64,000 nucleotides of DNA. Origin: Sphingomonas sp. GTDB lineage: Bacteria; Pseudomonadota; Alphaproteobacteria; Sphingomonadales; Sphingomonadaceae. The stretch is from assembly GCA_019635535.1 (NCBI GenBank), contig JAHBZH010000001.1:813001-877000 (forward strand), read 5' to 3'. A model generated the notes under the pieces. That model did no database searches and was not told the origin of the DNA. It worked only from the letters and a program-made list of their open reading frames with translations. Both the position numbers and the translations under genes were made by a program. Shown here in pieces: positions 36,908-45,881 of this stretch (position 1 is its first letter; each line of letters starts with the position of its first letter).

Positions 36908-39900
36908 ATGATCCGCAGCCTCGCCGCGCTTTCGCTCGTGCTCGTCTCCACCACCGCGCTGGCGCAGGGCCGGGCGGGGCGCGAGGCGCCGGCCTGGGAT
37001 GTGAACGCGCCGCCGGGGCAGACAACGCGGCAGGTGCGGATCGCCGTGGACGAAGGCACCTGGATGAATCTCGACGTCAGCCCGGACGGGCGGACGATCG
37101 CCTTCGATCTCTTGGGGGACATCTACACCATGCCGATCGCGGGCGGCACGCCCCGGCGCATCACCTCCGGCCTCGCTTACGATCAGCAGCCGCGCTTCTC
37201 GCCGGACGGGAGCCGGATCGCCTTCACCTCCGATCGCGGCGGCGGCGACAATATCTGGGTGATGAGCCTCGACGGCTCGGGCGCCCGCGCCATCACCACC
37301 GAGACTTTCACCCTGCTCAACAACCCGACCTGGAGCCCGGACGGCCGCTTCATCGCGGCGCGCAAGCATTTCACCACGCAGCGCTCGCTGGGCACCGGCG
37401 AGATCTGGCTCTACCATGCCAGCGGCACGGGCAGCGGCGTCGCCCTGGTCGAGCGCCCCAATCCGCAGCACCAGAAGGAGCTGGGCGAGCCGGTCTTCTC
37501 GCCGGACGGGCGCCACATCTATTTCAGCCTGAACACGACCTCCGGCCCGATCTTCGAATATGCCCAGGATTCGAACCAGCAGGTCTTCGCCATCCAGCGC
37601 TACGACATGCAGACGGGCGAGCGGATGCAGATCGCCGGCGGCCCCGGCGGCGCGGTCCGGCCGCAGCCTTCGCCGGACGGGCGCTGGCTCGCCTTCGTCC
37701 ACCGCGTCGGCGGGCAGAGCCGCCTCTTCGTGCGCGATCTGCAATCGGGCGCGCAGCGCCAGGTCTATGCCGATCTCGATCAGGACCTGCAGGAAACCTG
37801 GGCGGTGCACGGCGTCTATCCGAACATGGGCTGGACGCCGGACAGCAACACGATCCTGTTCTGGGCCGGCGGCAAGATCCGCCGGGTCAACGTGGACGGC
37901 TCCGGCGCGGCGGAGATACCGTTCCGGATCGACGACACCCGCGTCGTGATCGATCCGCCCCAGCCCCGTGTCGAGGTCGCGCCGGACAGCTTCTCCACCC
38001 GCATCCCCCGCTTCGCCTCCGTCTCGCCGGACGGCGGCCGCGTGGTGTTCGAGACATTGGGCCGGCTCTACATCCGCGACATGGCGGGCAATGCCGCCCC
38101 GCGCCTGCTCACCGCGCCGGACGGCGATTTCCAGCTTTTCCCGTCCTGGTCGCGCGATGGCAGCCGCATCGTCTTCGTCTCGTGGAACGATCAGCGGCTC
38201 GGCGAAATCCGTACTGTCGCGGCAGACGGCTCGGGCCTCGCCACGGTGACGCGCCAGCCCGGCCATTATCGCCGCCCGCGCTTCTCGCCGGACGGCGCGA
38301 CCATCGTCTACGAGGCGAACGGGGCGGGCAGCCTCACCTCGTCGCGCTGGGCGGAGGCGAACGGCATCTACCGCGTGCCGGCGGCGGGCGGCGATGCGGT
38401 CCGCATCCTTGCCAGCGGCTCCAACCCGCATTTCGGCGCGACGGCCGACCGCGTCTTCCTGGAGGTGGTCGAGCAGCAGAAGCGCAAGCTGGTCAGCGTC
38501 GATCTCGCCGGCGGCAACCGGCGCGAACATGCGCAGGGCGACATGGTGACCGGCTATGAAGTCTCGCCCGATGGCGCGACGCTCGCCTTCACCGAGAATT
38601 ACAACGTCTTTGCGACGCCCTTCTTCACTGGCGTCGGCATGCTGAACCTGTCGGCGCGCGGCGGCCAGATGCCGGTGACGCGCGTCACCCGCGACGGCGG
38701 CGCCTATCCGCACTGGACGGCGGGCGGCCGCAGCCTCGCCTGGAGCCTCGGCCCGACCCTCTACAGCGCCGCGACCTCGGCCTTGCTCCGCCCCGCGCCG
38801 GGCGGCGAGGCGTACAGCCCGCCGCGCGCCGGCACCTCGCTCGCCATGCAGGTCAGCGCGGACCGGCCGGAGGGCGTGACCGCTCTGGTCGGCGCGCGCA
38901 TCGTCACCATGGCGAATGTGGACGGCGGCGTGATCGAGGACGGCGTGATCGTGATCGACGGCAACCGCATCCGCGCCGTCGGCCCGCGCGGCGCGGTCGC
39001 GATCCCCGCCGGGGCGCGCCAGGTCGATCTCGCCGGACGCACGATCATCCCCGGCCTGATCGACGGCCATGCCCATGGCGCGCAGGGCGCCGACGATCTG
39101 ATTCCGCAGCAGAACTGGTCGGCCCATTCCCACCTCGCATTGGGCGTCACCACCGTCCACGATCCCTCCAGCACGGCGAGCGAAATTTTCGCCGCCGCCG
39201 AGATGCAGCGCGCCGGCCTGATCCTCGCCCCGCGCACCTTCTCCTCCGGCGAGATCGTCTACGGCGCGCGCGCGCCGTTCCGCTATGCGCTGATCGACAG
39301 CTATGAGGACGCGCTCGGCCACGTCCGCCGGCTGCGCGCCGAGGGCGCCCATTCGATCAAGAACTACAATCAGCCGCGCCGCAACCAGCGCCAGCAGGTC
39401 GCCGCCGCCGCGCGGGCGGAGAATATCATCGTCGTGCCGGAAGGCGGCTCGCTCTTCTCGATGGACATCACGCTCATCCAGGACGGCAATACGACGGTCG
39501 AGCACAATATCCCGCAGCAGCGCTTCTACGACGACGTGGTCAGCCTTTTCCGCCAGAGCCGGGTGGCTTACAATCCCACGCTCGTCGTCACCTATGGCGG
39601 CCTGGCCGGCGATCCTTACTGGAGCCAGGCGACGCAGGTCTGGAACCATCCCCTGCTCAGCCGCCACACGCCGCCCGACATCCTCGCCGGCCGGGTGCGC
39701 GCCACCACCGCGCCGCCGGAGCAGTTCGTCGATCAATATTCGGGCCGTGAATCGGTGCGCCTGTCCCGCGCCGGCGTGCCGGTCGCGATCGGCGGGCACG
39801 GCCAGCAGCCCGGCCTCGCCGCCCATTGGGAGATCTGGAGCTTCGTGCGCGGCGGCGCGACGCCGGTGGAGGCGCTGCGTTTCGCGACGGCCGAGGGCGC

Positions 39901-40168
39901 GCGCATCTACGGCTTCACCGATATCGGCAGCCTGGAGCCGGGCAAGCTCGCCGATCTCGTCATCCTGGAGGCCAATCCGCTGGAGGACATCCGCAACACC
40001 GAACGGATCGAGCATGTCATGCTGAACGGCCGCCTCTACGAGGCCGCGACCTTGAACGAGACGGTCACCGGCGACCGCCGGCGCCAGCCCTATCACTGGG
40101 AGCAGGAAGGTGGCGCCGGGGCGTCCGCCAATGGCGAGAGTCTTGCACTGGGACATGCGGGACACTGA
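36908..40168 (+). CDS. PD40 beta-propeller/amidohydrolase fusion, secreted
   Basis: This is a 1086-aa exported protein with a signal peptide ending near residue 19 (TTALAQG). Residues of about 45-650 form TolB/PD40-type blades, with many FSPDGxxI/L repeats. From about 665 it is a metal-dependent amidohydrolase: GLIDGHAHGA gives the metal ligands His721 and His723, followed by GVTTVHDPS and a C-terminal LEPGKLADLVILEANPL. Such proteins are usually annotated as periplasmic amidohydrolases or peptidases; the true substrate is unknown. CCAGGGGG precedes the ATG. Confidence 0.87.
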   Translation: MIRSLAALSLVLVSTTALAQGRAGREAPAWDVNAPPGQTTRQVRIAVDEGTWMNLDVSPDGRTIAFDLLGDIYTMPIAGGTPRRITSGLAYDQQPRFSPDGSRIAFTSDRGGGDNIWVMSLDGSGARAITTETFTLLNNPTWSPDGRFIAARKHFTTQRSLGTGEIWLYHASGTGSGVALVERPNPQHQKELGEPVFSPDGRHIYFSLNTTSGPIFEYAQDSNQQVFAIQRYDMQTGERMQIAGGPGGAVRPQPSPDGRWLAFVHRVGGQSRLFVRDLQSGAQRQVYADLDQDLQETWAVHGVYPNMGWTPDSNTILFWAGGKIRRVNVDGSGAAEIPFRIDDTRVVIDPPQPRVEVAPDSFSTRIPRFASVSPDGGRVVFETLGRLYIRDMAGNAAPRLLTAPDGDFQLFPSWSRDGSRIVFVSWNDQRLGEIRTVAADGSGLATVTRQPGHYRRPRFSPDGATIVYEANGAGSLTSSRWAEANGIYRVPAAGGDAVRILASGSNPHFGATADRVFLEVVEQQKRKLVSVDLAGGNRREHAQGDMVTGYEVSPDGATLAFTENYNVFATPFFTGVGMLNLSARGGQMPVTRVTRDGGAYPHWTAGGRSLAWSLGPTLYSAATSALLRPAPGGEAYSPPRAGTSLAMQVSADRPEGVTALVGARIVTMANVDGGVIEDGVIVIDGNRIRAVGPRGAVAIPAGARQVDLAGRTIIPGLIDGHAHGAQGADDLIPQQNWSAHSHLALGVTTVHDPSSTASEIFAAAEMQRAGLILAPRTFSSGEIVYGARAPFRYALIDSYEDALGHVRRLRAEGAHSIKNYNQPRRNQRQQVAAAARAENIIVVPEGGSLFSMDITLIQDGNTTVEHNIPQQRFYDDVVSLFRQSRVAYNPTLVVTYGGLAGDPYWSQATQVWNHPLLSRHTPPDILAGRVRATTAPPEQFVDQYSGRESVRLSRAGVPVAIGGHGQQPGLAAHWEIWSFVRGGATPVEALRFATAEGARIYGFTDIGSLEPGKLADLVILEANPLEDIRNTERIEHVMLNGRLYEAATLNETVTGDRRRQPYHWEQEGGAGASANGESLALGHAGH

Positions 40169-40237
40169 AGGGTCGCCGCTCATCTTTCGGTAAGCCTTTG
40201 ACGTCATAGTGCGCCCACAAGCCTGGGGTGGGACGCT

Positions 40238-40552
40238 ATGGCGACACATGCTTTTCAGTTGTCCGGGGACATGGTGACGCGGCTCGAACCGCGCACCGCC
40301 GATCACCGTGGCGAGGATCGCCACGAAGGCATGGTCGATTGCGCGACCCTCACCTTCCGCGGCGCCTATTTCGTCGTGCCGGTGGTCAACATCTCCTCGC
40401 GCGGGGCAATGATCGAAAGCGATCTGATCCCGCGCCTGGGCGAGAATGTCGTGATCCGCTTCGAAGCGTGCAGCCCGATCCAGGCCTTCGTCCGCTGGGT
40501 CCGCGACGGCCGCATCGGCATCAATTTCGGCGGCGAACTGACGGTCGGCTGA
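40238..40552 (+). CDS. PilZ domain protein
   Basis: This is a single PilZ domain of 104 aa, a likely cyclic-di-GMP receptor or a degenerate relative. The second motif is clear (NISSRGAMIES, matching N-x-S-x-x-G). The first RxxxR motif is incomplete: DHRGEDRHEGM offers arginines with different spacing. The strand pair FVRWVRDGRIGINF is typical. Ligand binding is uncertain because of the first motif. The gene stands alone. Confidence 0.75.
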   Translation: MATHAFQLSGDMVTRLEPRTADHRGEDRHEGMVDCATLTFRGAYFVVPVVNISSRGAMIESDLIPRLGENVVIRFEACSPIQAFVRWVRDGRIGINFGGELTVG

Positions 40553-40841
40553 GCCTGCCGGATCGACCGGCCCAATGCGCGGTGTGATCGCATCAAGCTT
40601 AGAGCCACCCCGCTTCCAATGTAGGAAATCCTCTGTCACGCTCGCCCCGAATCGGGGTTTCTACTCCCCGCTTCGCCGGCTCTTTGAACCGTCCGTCTCG
40701 CCGCGAAAAAATCTCGCGGCACACCATCGCGCATATGGGCGATGATGCTGAATTTTCGCACCGCGGCTCCCCCTCCGGCGACCCCGCCAAAACACCCCCC
40801 ACCCTGTCAACTTTGTAAACTTAGCAGAGGGCGGACCGGTG
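40553..40841. other. Intergenic region with two hairpins, no gene
   Basis: I see no convincing gene here. CCCCG-AAT-CGGGG at 40645-40657 is followed by TTTCT and could be a weak terminator for the PilZ gene. CCGCGA-AAAAATC-TCGCGG near 40701-40719 is a second hairpin. A minus-strand open frame (40599-40802) crosses both hairpins and lacks a supporting ribosome binding site, so it was not accepted. Confidence 0.5.
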
Positions 40842-40871
40842 TTGGGAATCCGCGCGGCGAGCCCTTATACT
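40842..40871 (+). promoter_or_regulatory. Promoter of the aldehyde dehydrogenase gene
   Basis: TTGGGA (40842-40847) and TATACT (40866-40871) are separated by 18 bp. Transcription would start near 40878, giving a leader of about 34 nt that contains the GAGAGGA ribosome binding site. This is one of the clearer sigma-70-type promoters in the window. Confidence 0.55.
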
Positions 40872-40911
40872 GTCCGCGACGCCTCCCTTTCGGAGGCCCG
40901 AGAGGACCCGC

Positions 40912-42420
40912 ATGAACGAGATGACCCGCATCGCCGCCCAGCCCGCCTACAGCGACGCGGCCCAGGCCTTCCTTGCTCGCGCGCCCCGCCTGTTCATCGG
41001 CGGCGAGTGGGTGGATTCGACGCATGGCGAGACCATCGCCGTCTTCGATCCCTCGACCGGCAGGGAGATCGCCCGGGTCGCCGACGCCTCCGATGCCGAT
41101 GTGGACCGCGCCGTCGCCGCCGCCCGCATGGCATTCGACGACGGCCGCTGGTCCGGCCTGCCGCCCTATCGGCGCCAGCGGATCATCGAAAAGCTCGCCG
41201 ATCTTCTGGAAGCCGAGATGGAGGCCTTCGCCGAGCTGGAATCGATCGACAACGGCAAGCCGAAAGGCGCGAGCCTCGGCTACGATCTCCCCACCTGCGT
41301 GCGCACCCTGCGCTATGTCGCCGGCTGGGCGACCCGCATTTCGGGCGAGCAGGTCGATCCCGCCGCGATGCCGTCCGGCGCCTTCCACGCTTATGTCCGG
41401 CGCGAACCGGTCGGGGTGTGCGCGCAGATCGTGCCGTGGAATTTCCCGCTGATGATGGCGGTGCAGAAGATCGCGCCCGCGCTCGCCGCCGGCTGCACGA
41501 TCGTGCTGAAGCCCGCCGAGCAGACCCCGCTCACCGCGCTGAAGCTGGGCGATCTTATCGCGGAGGCCGGCATCCCGGCCGGCGTGCTCAACATCGTCAC
41601 CGGCAACGGCCACACAGCCGGCGACCGGATGGTCCGTCATCCGGATGTCGACAAGGTCGCCTTCACCGGCTCGACCGAGGTGGGCAAGCTCATCAACCGC
41701 AACGCGACCGACACGCTGAAGCGCGTGACGCTGGAGCTGGGCGGCAAGTCCCCGGTTATCGTCCTGCCCGACGTGGACGTGGGCGCGACCGCCAAGGGCG
41801 CTGCGACCGCCATCTTCTCCAATTCCGGCCAGGTCTGCATCGCCGGCTCGCGCCTCTTCGCCCACCGCGATGTCTTCGACCCGCTGATCGAGGCGATCGC
41901 CGCCGGCGCGGCCAGGCTGAAGGTCGGACCCAGCCTCGATCCCGCCACCCGGATGGGTCCGCTCGTCTCGACCGAGCAGCATGAGCGCGTCCTGTCCTAC
42001 ATCGATTCCGGCCGGAAGGAGGGCGCCTCCGTCCTGTTCGGCGGCGATGCCCCGGCAGGTGACGGCTATTATGTGAGCCCGACGATCATGGTGGACGTGA
42101 AGCCGGAGATGAAGATCGTCCGCGAGGAGATATTCGGCCCCGTCCTCGCCGCCACCCGCTACGACGATCTCGACGAGGTCGCGAAGGCGGCGAACGACAC
42201 GCCCTACGGCCTGGCCGCGACGATCTGGACCCGCGACGTCTCCGCCATGCACCGGCTCGCCGCGAAGCTGAAGGCGGGCATGGTCTGGGGCAATTGCGCC
42301 TCGGCCGCCGACGTGACGCTGCCCTTCGGCGGCTACAAGCAGTCCGGCCTCGGCCGCGAGAGCGGGCGCTCCGGGATCGATGCCTATACGGAACTCAAGA
42401 CGGTCGCGATCGCTCTGTAG
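40912..42420 (+). CDS. Aldehyde dehydrogenase family protein
   Basis: This is a 502-aa NAD(P)-dependent aldehyde dehydrogenase. The catalytic Cys309 is in NSGQVCIAGS and the general base Glu275 is in LELGGKSP. The cofactor segment VPWNFPLMMAVQKIAPALAA and the FTGSTEVG loop are intact. Overall it resembles betaine- or phenylacetaldehyde-type enzymes of the ALDH1/2 branch, but the substrate is not decided. It is monocistronic, with its own promoter and a following hairpin. Confidence 0.93.
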   Translation: MNEMTRIAAQPAYSDAAQAFLARAPRLFIGGEWVDSTHGETIAVFDPSTGREIARVADASDADVDRAVAAARMAFDDGRWSGLPPYRRQRIIEKLADLLEAEMEAFAELESIDNGKPKGASLGYDLPTCVRTLRYVAGWATRISGEQVDPAAMPSGAFHAYVRREPVGVCAQIVPWNFPLMMAVQKIAPALAAGCTIVLKPAEQTPLTALKLGDLIAEAGIPAGVLNIVTGNGHTAGDRMVRHPDVDKVAFTGSTEVGKLINRNATDTLKRVTLELGGKSPVIVLPDVDVGATAKGAATAIFSNSGQVCIAGSRLFAHRDVFDPLIEAIAAGAARLKVGPSLDPATRMGPLVSTEQHERVLSYIDSGRKEGASVLFGGDAPAGDGYYVSPTIMVDVKPEMKIVREEIFGPVLAATRYDDLDEVAKAANDTPYGLAATIWTRDVSAMHRLAAKLKAGMVWGNCASAADVTLPFGGYKQSGLGRESGRSGIDAYTELKTVAIAL

Positions 42421-42422
42421 CG

Positions 42423-42442
42423 GCGGCCGGCCCCACGGCCGC
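42423..42442 (+). terminator. Hairpin after the aldehyde dehydrogenase gene
   Basis: GCGGCCG-GCCCCA-CGGCCGC forms a 7-bp GC-only stem immediately after the stop codon. A second dyad (CCGCGCG at 42453 with CGCGCGG at 42472) follows. There is only a TT after the first stem, so termination may need Rho. Confidence 0.45.
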
Positions 42443-42498
42443 TTGATCGGCGCCGCGCGCGGGTGCATCCCCGCGCGGCTCCATGCGAGGATTTGTCC

Positions 42499-43506
42499 AT
42501 GCGTCTGTCTTTCTGGTTGCCTGTCGTCATCGCCGCGATCGCCGTCCCGCCCCTGATGGCGCAAGAGGCGGGACAGTCCGATGCGCCGTCTCCGGCCGGC
42601 CTGTCCGATCTGGCCGATACGCTGCGCGATCTGGACGACGCGGTGCCGCAGGAGGCCGAGCCGGAGCCCGATACCGAGGCGACGCCTGCGGTTCCTCCCG
42701 CCGAGGCCGAGGCAGCGTCCGCGGCTCTCCAGACGCCGTCCGAGCCGCCGCCGCCACTGACCCGGGAACAGGCCACCCAGCTTGTCGCTGCCGTCCGGCG
42801 CGGGCAGCAGCTCGCCGCCATCGCGCGCGCCGGCATCATCGCCACCCAGGACATGCTGAGCCGCGTGTCCGATCCGGAAGGGGCGGGCATCGCCGGCTGG
42901 ATCGCCGAGCCGGAGGGCAATGCCACCCAGGTCATCTTCTATGCGCATGGCGGAGAGGGCGGCGATCCCGTCGCGGTCTACCGTGCCAACATCATGGGCC
43001 CGCGCGTCGTCTCGCGCGAGATCTTCACCGGGGCCGATCGCCCGGCGCTCAATCCGATCGAGGCGCGCATGGCCCGGGCGCGAGACGCCACGGACGCGCT
43101 CGATCATCAGACCTGTGGCGGGCAGGCGTTCAACGTCTTCGTCATTCCGCCGGAATCGGCGAGCGCGCCGGTGGACGTCTATCAGATCAGCCCGGCGACC
43201 CGGCGCGGCCATTTCCCGCTTGGCGGTCATTTCCGCTCCACGATCGCGGCCGACGGCACGGTTTCCGACGAACGCGGCTTCACCAACAGTTGCGTCGATC
43301 TGGAAGCGCCGCCCGTGCCGGAGGGGCAGCAGCCCCGGCCGATCGCCTTCACCCATCTGCTCGATCCCCTGCCGACCGAGGTCCACGTCTTCCTGTCGCA
43401 ATGGATCGGGCGGCCGCTGCTGGTCGTGGCGGGCGAGCCGCAGCGCATCTTCCTGGTCACCGGCGATCGCATCGCCGAGGTCCGCGATGCGCCGTCCGGG
43501 CGCTGA
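42499..43506 (+). CDS. Secreted orphan protein, paralogue of 50533-51327
   Basis: This is a 335-aa protein with a signal peptide (cleaved near VPPLMAQ), then about 80 residues rich in Ala, Pro and Glu (probably disordered), then a globular domain. The globular part ends in a conserved block: GFTNSC, FTHLLDPLPTEVHVFLS, WIGRPL, EPQRIFLVT. The same block occurs in the protein at 50533-51327, which lacks the disordered insert. The two cysteines (QTCGG and NSC) may pair in the periplasm. I do not recognise a named family. The M13 peptidase gene follows 137 bp downstream. Confidence 0.72.
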   Translation: MRLSFWLPVVIAAIAVPPLMAQEAGQSDAPSPAGLSDLADTLRDLDDAVPQEAEPEPDTEATPAVPPAEAEAASAALQTPSEPPPPLTREQATQLVAAVRRGQQLAAIARAGIIATQDMLSRVSDPEGAGIAGWIAEPEGNATQVIFYAHGGEGGDPVAVYRANIMGPRVVSREIFTGADRPALNPIEARMARARDATDALDHQTCGGQAFNVFVIPPESASAPVDVYQISPATRRGHFPLGGHFRSTIAADGTVSDERGFTNSCVDLEAPPVPEGQQPRPIAFTHLLDPLPTEVHVFLSQWIGRPLLVVAGEPQRIFLVTGDRIAEVRDAPSGR

Positions 43507-43643
43507 CCGGCGAAAGTTCGCAAGAACGATCAGGCGCATCCGCCGAAAAGGTCTTGCCAAGCGCTGTCCGGCGCGGAAGGCATGCGCGCGGGGACGCTAT
43601 TTGGGGCGGTCGGCGCATGCCGGCCGTGCGGGAGATTTTTACA

Positions 43644-45692
43644 ATGAAGACATCACGTTTGGCGCTGCTGGCTGCCACGGCTCTTGTCGTCGCCGCGCCG
43701 GCCCTGTTCGTCCATGACGCCGCAGTTGCGGCGCAGGGCAAGGCCAAGGCCAGGGCGCATTATGGCGATTTCGGCCTTGATCTCGCGGCGCGCGATCTGT
43801 CCGTTCGCCCGGGCGACGACTTCTTCGCGCATGCCAACCGGACCTGGCTCGCCAACACGCCGATCCCGGCCGATCGCACCTCCTACAGCTTGTGGACCGT
43901 GCTCGACGAACAGATCGAGCAGCAGCTGCGCGCGATCGTCGAAAGCGCCGGGACCGATCCGGTCGGCCAGCGGGTCGGCGATTTCTATGCGAGCTGGATG
44001 GACGAGGCGGCGCTGGAGCGGCGCGGTCTCGAAGGCGCGCGCCCGTGGCTGGACCGCATCGCCGCCGTGCGCGATCGCGCCGGCCTGCTGGAGATATTCG
44101 CGACGCAGGGCTATCCGGCACCGATCGGGATCGGCATCATCCCGGATCCCGCCAATCCCACGCGCTACACCGCCTTCGCCGGTCAGGCCGGACTCGGCAT
44201 GCCCAATCGCGATTATTATCTGCGCGAAGGCGAGCAGTTCGATCGCTACCGTGCCGCCTATCGCGATTATGTCGCGACCATTTTGCGCCTTTCCGGCGAT
44301 GCCCGGGCGGAGGCGAAGGCCGATGCCATCGTCGCGCTGGAGCGGCGGATCGCGGAGGCGCACTGGACGCCGGAGCGCAGCCGGGACATCCGTTCCATCT
44401 ACAATCCGATGGACCGGGAACAGCTTACCGAGCTCGCCCCGCAATTCGATTGGCCGGCGACGATGGCGCGGCTCGGCCTTGGTGACGTGCCCAGCGTGGT
44501 CGCCGCGCAGACGACGGCGATCGCCGCGATCGGTACGATGCTCGACGACGTGCCCCTCGACACGTGGAAGGCATGGACGACCTTCCATTTCCTCAACACA
44601 TATGCGGCTTATCTGCCGCGCGCGTTCGACGCAGCGAATTTCAACTTCTATTCCCGGACCCTGCGCGGCGTCGAAGAGCAGCGCGACCGGTGGAAGCGCG
44701 GCCTGAACCTGCTCAACGGTACGATCGGCGAGGCTGTCGGCGAAATCTATGTCCGTCGCCACTTCCCGGCCGAGAGCCGCCGCCAGATGACCGAGCTCAT
44801 CGACAATCTGCGCGCCGCGTTTCGCGAGCGGCTGGAGCGGCTCGACTGGATGGACGATGCCACCCGCGCTCAGGCGCTGGCCAAACTCGACACGTTCGAG
44901 CCGCGCATCGGCCATCCGGAACGCTTCATCGATTACACGCCGATCCGGATCGAGCGCAGCGATCTCATCGGCAATGTGATGCGCGCCGGCGAGTTCAACT
45001 GGAACCTGCAGGTCTCGCGGCTGGGCGGGCCGGTCGACCGCGGCCTGTGGAACATGAACCCGCAGACGATCAACGCCTCCTACAATCCGCTGATGAACCA
45101 GATCACCTTCCCGGCCGGCATCCTGCAGCCGCCTTTCTTCGATCCCAATGCCGACCCGGCGGTGAATTACGGCGCGATCGGCGCGGTGATCGGTCACGAG
45201 ATCGGCCACGGCTTCGACGATCAGGGGCGCCGCTTCGACGCGCAGGGCCGCATCCGCGATTGGTGGACGGCGACGGCGGGCGAGCGGTTCGGCGAGCGCA
45301 CGGCGCGGCTCGGCGCGCAATATGACGCCTATGAGCCGCTGCCGGGCCTCAACGTCAACGGTGCGCTGACGATGGGTGAGAATATCGGCGATCTCGGCGG
45401 CGTCGAAATGGCCTATGCCGCCTATCGCCGCCATGTCGCCCAGCATGGCGAACCGCCGGTGATCGGCGGACTGACCGGCGATCAGCGCTTCTTCCTGTCC
45501 TGGGCGCAGGTCTGGCGCAGCCAATATCGCGAAGGCACGCTGCGCGAGCGGGTGCTCACCGATCCGCACAGCCCGGCCGAGTTCCGGGTCAACGGCGTCG
45601 TTCGCAATGTCGATGCCTGGTACAGGGCGTTCAATGTCCAGCCCGGCGACCGGCTTTATCTGCCGCCGGAGCAGCGCGTCCGTATCTGGTGA
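43644..45692 (+). CDS. M13 family (neprilysin-like) metallopeptidase
   Basis: This is a 682-aa secreted zinc endopeptidase related to PepO/neprilysin. A signal peptide ends near residue 30 (AVAAQG). The N-terminal M13 cap starts VRPGDDFFAHANRTWL. The zinc motif HEIGH holds His518, Glu519 and His522, and the third ligand is Glu579 in GENIGDLGG. The substrate-binding INASYNP and the C-terminal LTDPHSPAEFRVNGVVRN are conserved. It probably trims peptides in the periplasm. The ATG at 43644 follows GGGAG. Confidence 0.94.
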   Translation: MKTSRLALLAATALVVAAPALFVHDAAVAAQGKAKARAHYGDFGLDLAARDLSVRPGDDFFAHANRTWLANTPIPADRTSYSLWTVLDEQIEQQLRAIVESAGTDPVGQRVGDFYASWMDEAALERRGLEGARPWLDRIAAVRDRAGLLEIFATQGYPAPIGIGIIPDPANPTRYTAFAGQAGLGMPNRDYYLREGEQFDRYRAAYRDYVATILRLSGDARAEAKADAIVALERRIAEAHWTPERSRDIRSIYNPMDREQLTELAPQFDWPATMARLGLGDVPSVVAAQTTAIAAIGTMLDDVPLDTWKAWTTFHFLNTYAAYLPRAFDAANFNFYSRTLRGVEEQRDRWKRGLNLLNGTIGEAVGEIYVRRHFPAESRRQMTELIDNLRAAFRERLERLDWMDDATRAQALAKLDTFEPRIGHPERFIDYTPIRIERSDLIGNVMRAGEFNWNLQVSRLGGPVDRGLWNMNPQTINASYNPLMNQITFPAGILQPPFFDPNADPAVNYGAIGAVIGHEIGHGFDDQGRRFDAQGRIRDWWTATAGERFGERTARLGAQYDAYEPLPGLNVNGALTMGENIGDLGGVEMAYAAYRRHVAQHGEPPVIGGLTGDQRFFLSWAQVWRSQYREGTLRERVLTDPHSPAEFRVNGVVRNVDAWYRAFNVQPGDRLYLPPEQRVRIW

Positions 45693-45701
45693 CCGATGGC
45701 G

Positions 45702-45729
45702 GAGGAGTGCGCACCGGCGCGCGCTCCTC
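45702..45729 (+). terminator. Hairpin after the M13 peptidase gene
   Basis: GAGGAGTGCGC (45702-45712) pairs with GCGCGCTCCTC (45719-45729) over 11 bp with one G-U pair and a 6-nt loop. No T-run follows, so it may only protect the 3' end. The remaining 150 bp up to the next gene show no other feature. Confidence 0.4.
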
Positions 45730-45881
45730 TCCGTCATTTGTGCAACGCCGGTCGTTGCCACGCGGATCCGATGGGGGAAGGTGCGCGCGGCGAGGTGAAT
45801 CGGCGCTTCGTCGAACGATGCGCGCCGTGTTGGCGGGGTCCGCCGCATCGGCGGCGAGGAAGTCCGGAGGGTTGACTGCAC

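Noticed and set aside
36704..40639. A 1311-codon open frame on the minus strand
   Set aside because: It is antisense to the PD40-amidohydrolase gene, which has a signal peptide, repeats and metal motifs. The frame is rich in Arg, Ala and Gly with no domain pattern, as expected for a GC-rich shadow.
40599..40802. A 67-codon minus-strand frame
   Set aside because: It spans two hairpins in an intergenic region and has no good ribosome binding site or recognisable composition.
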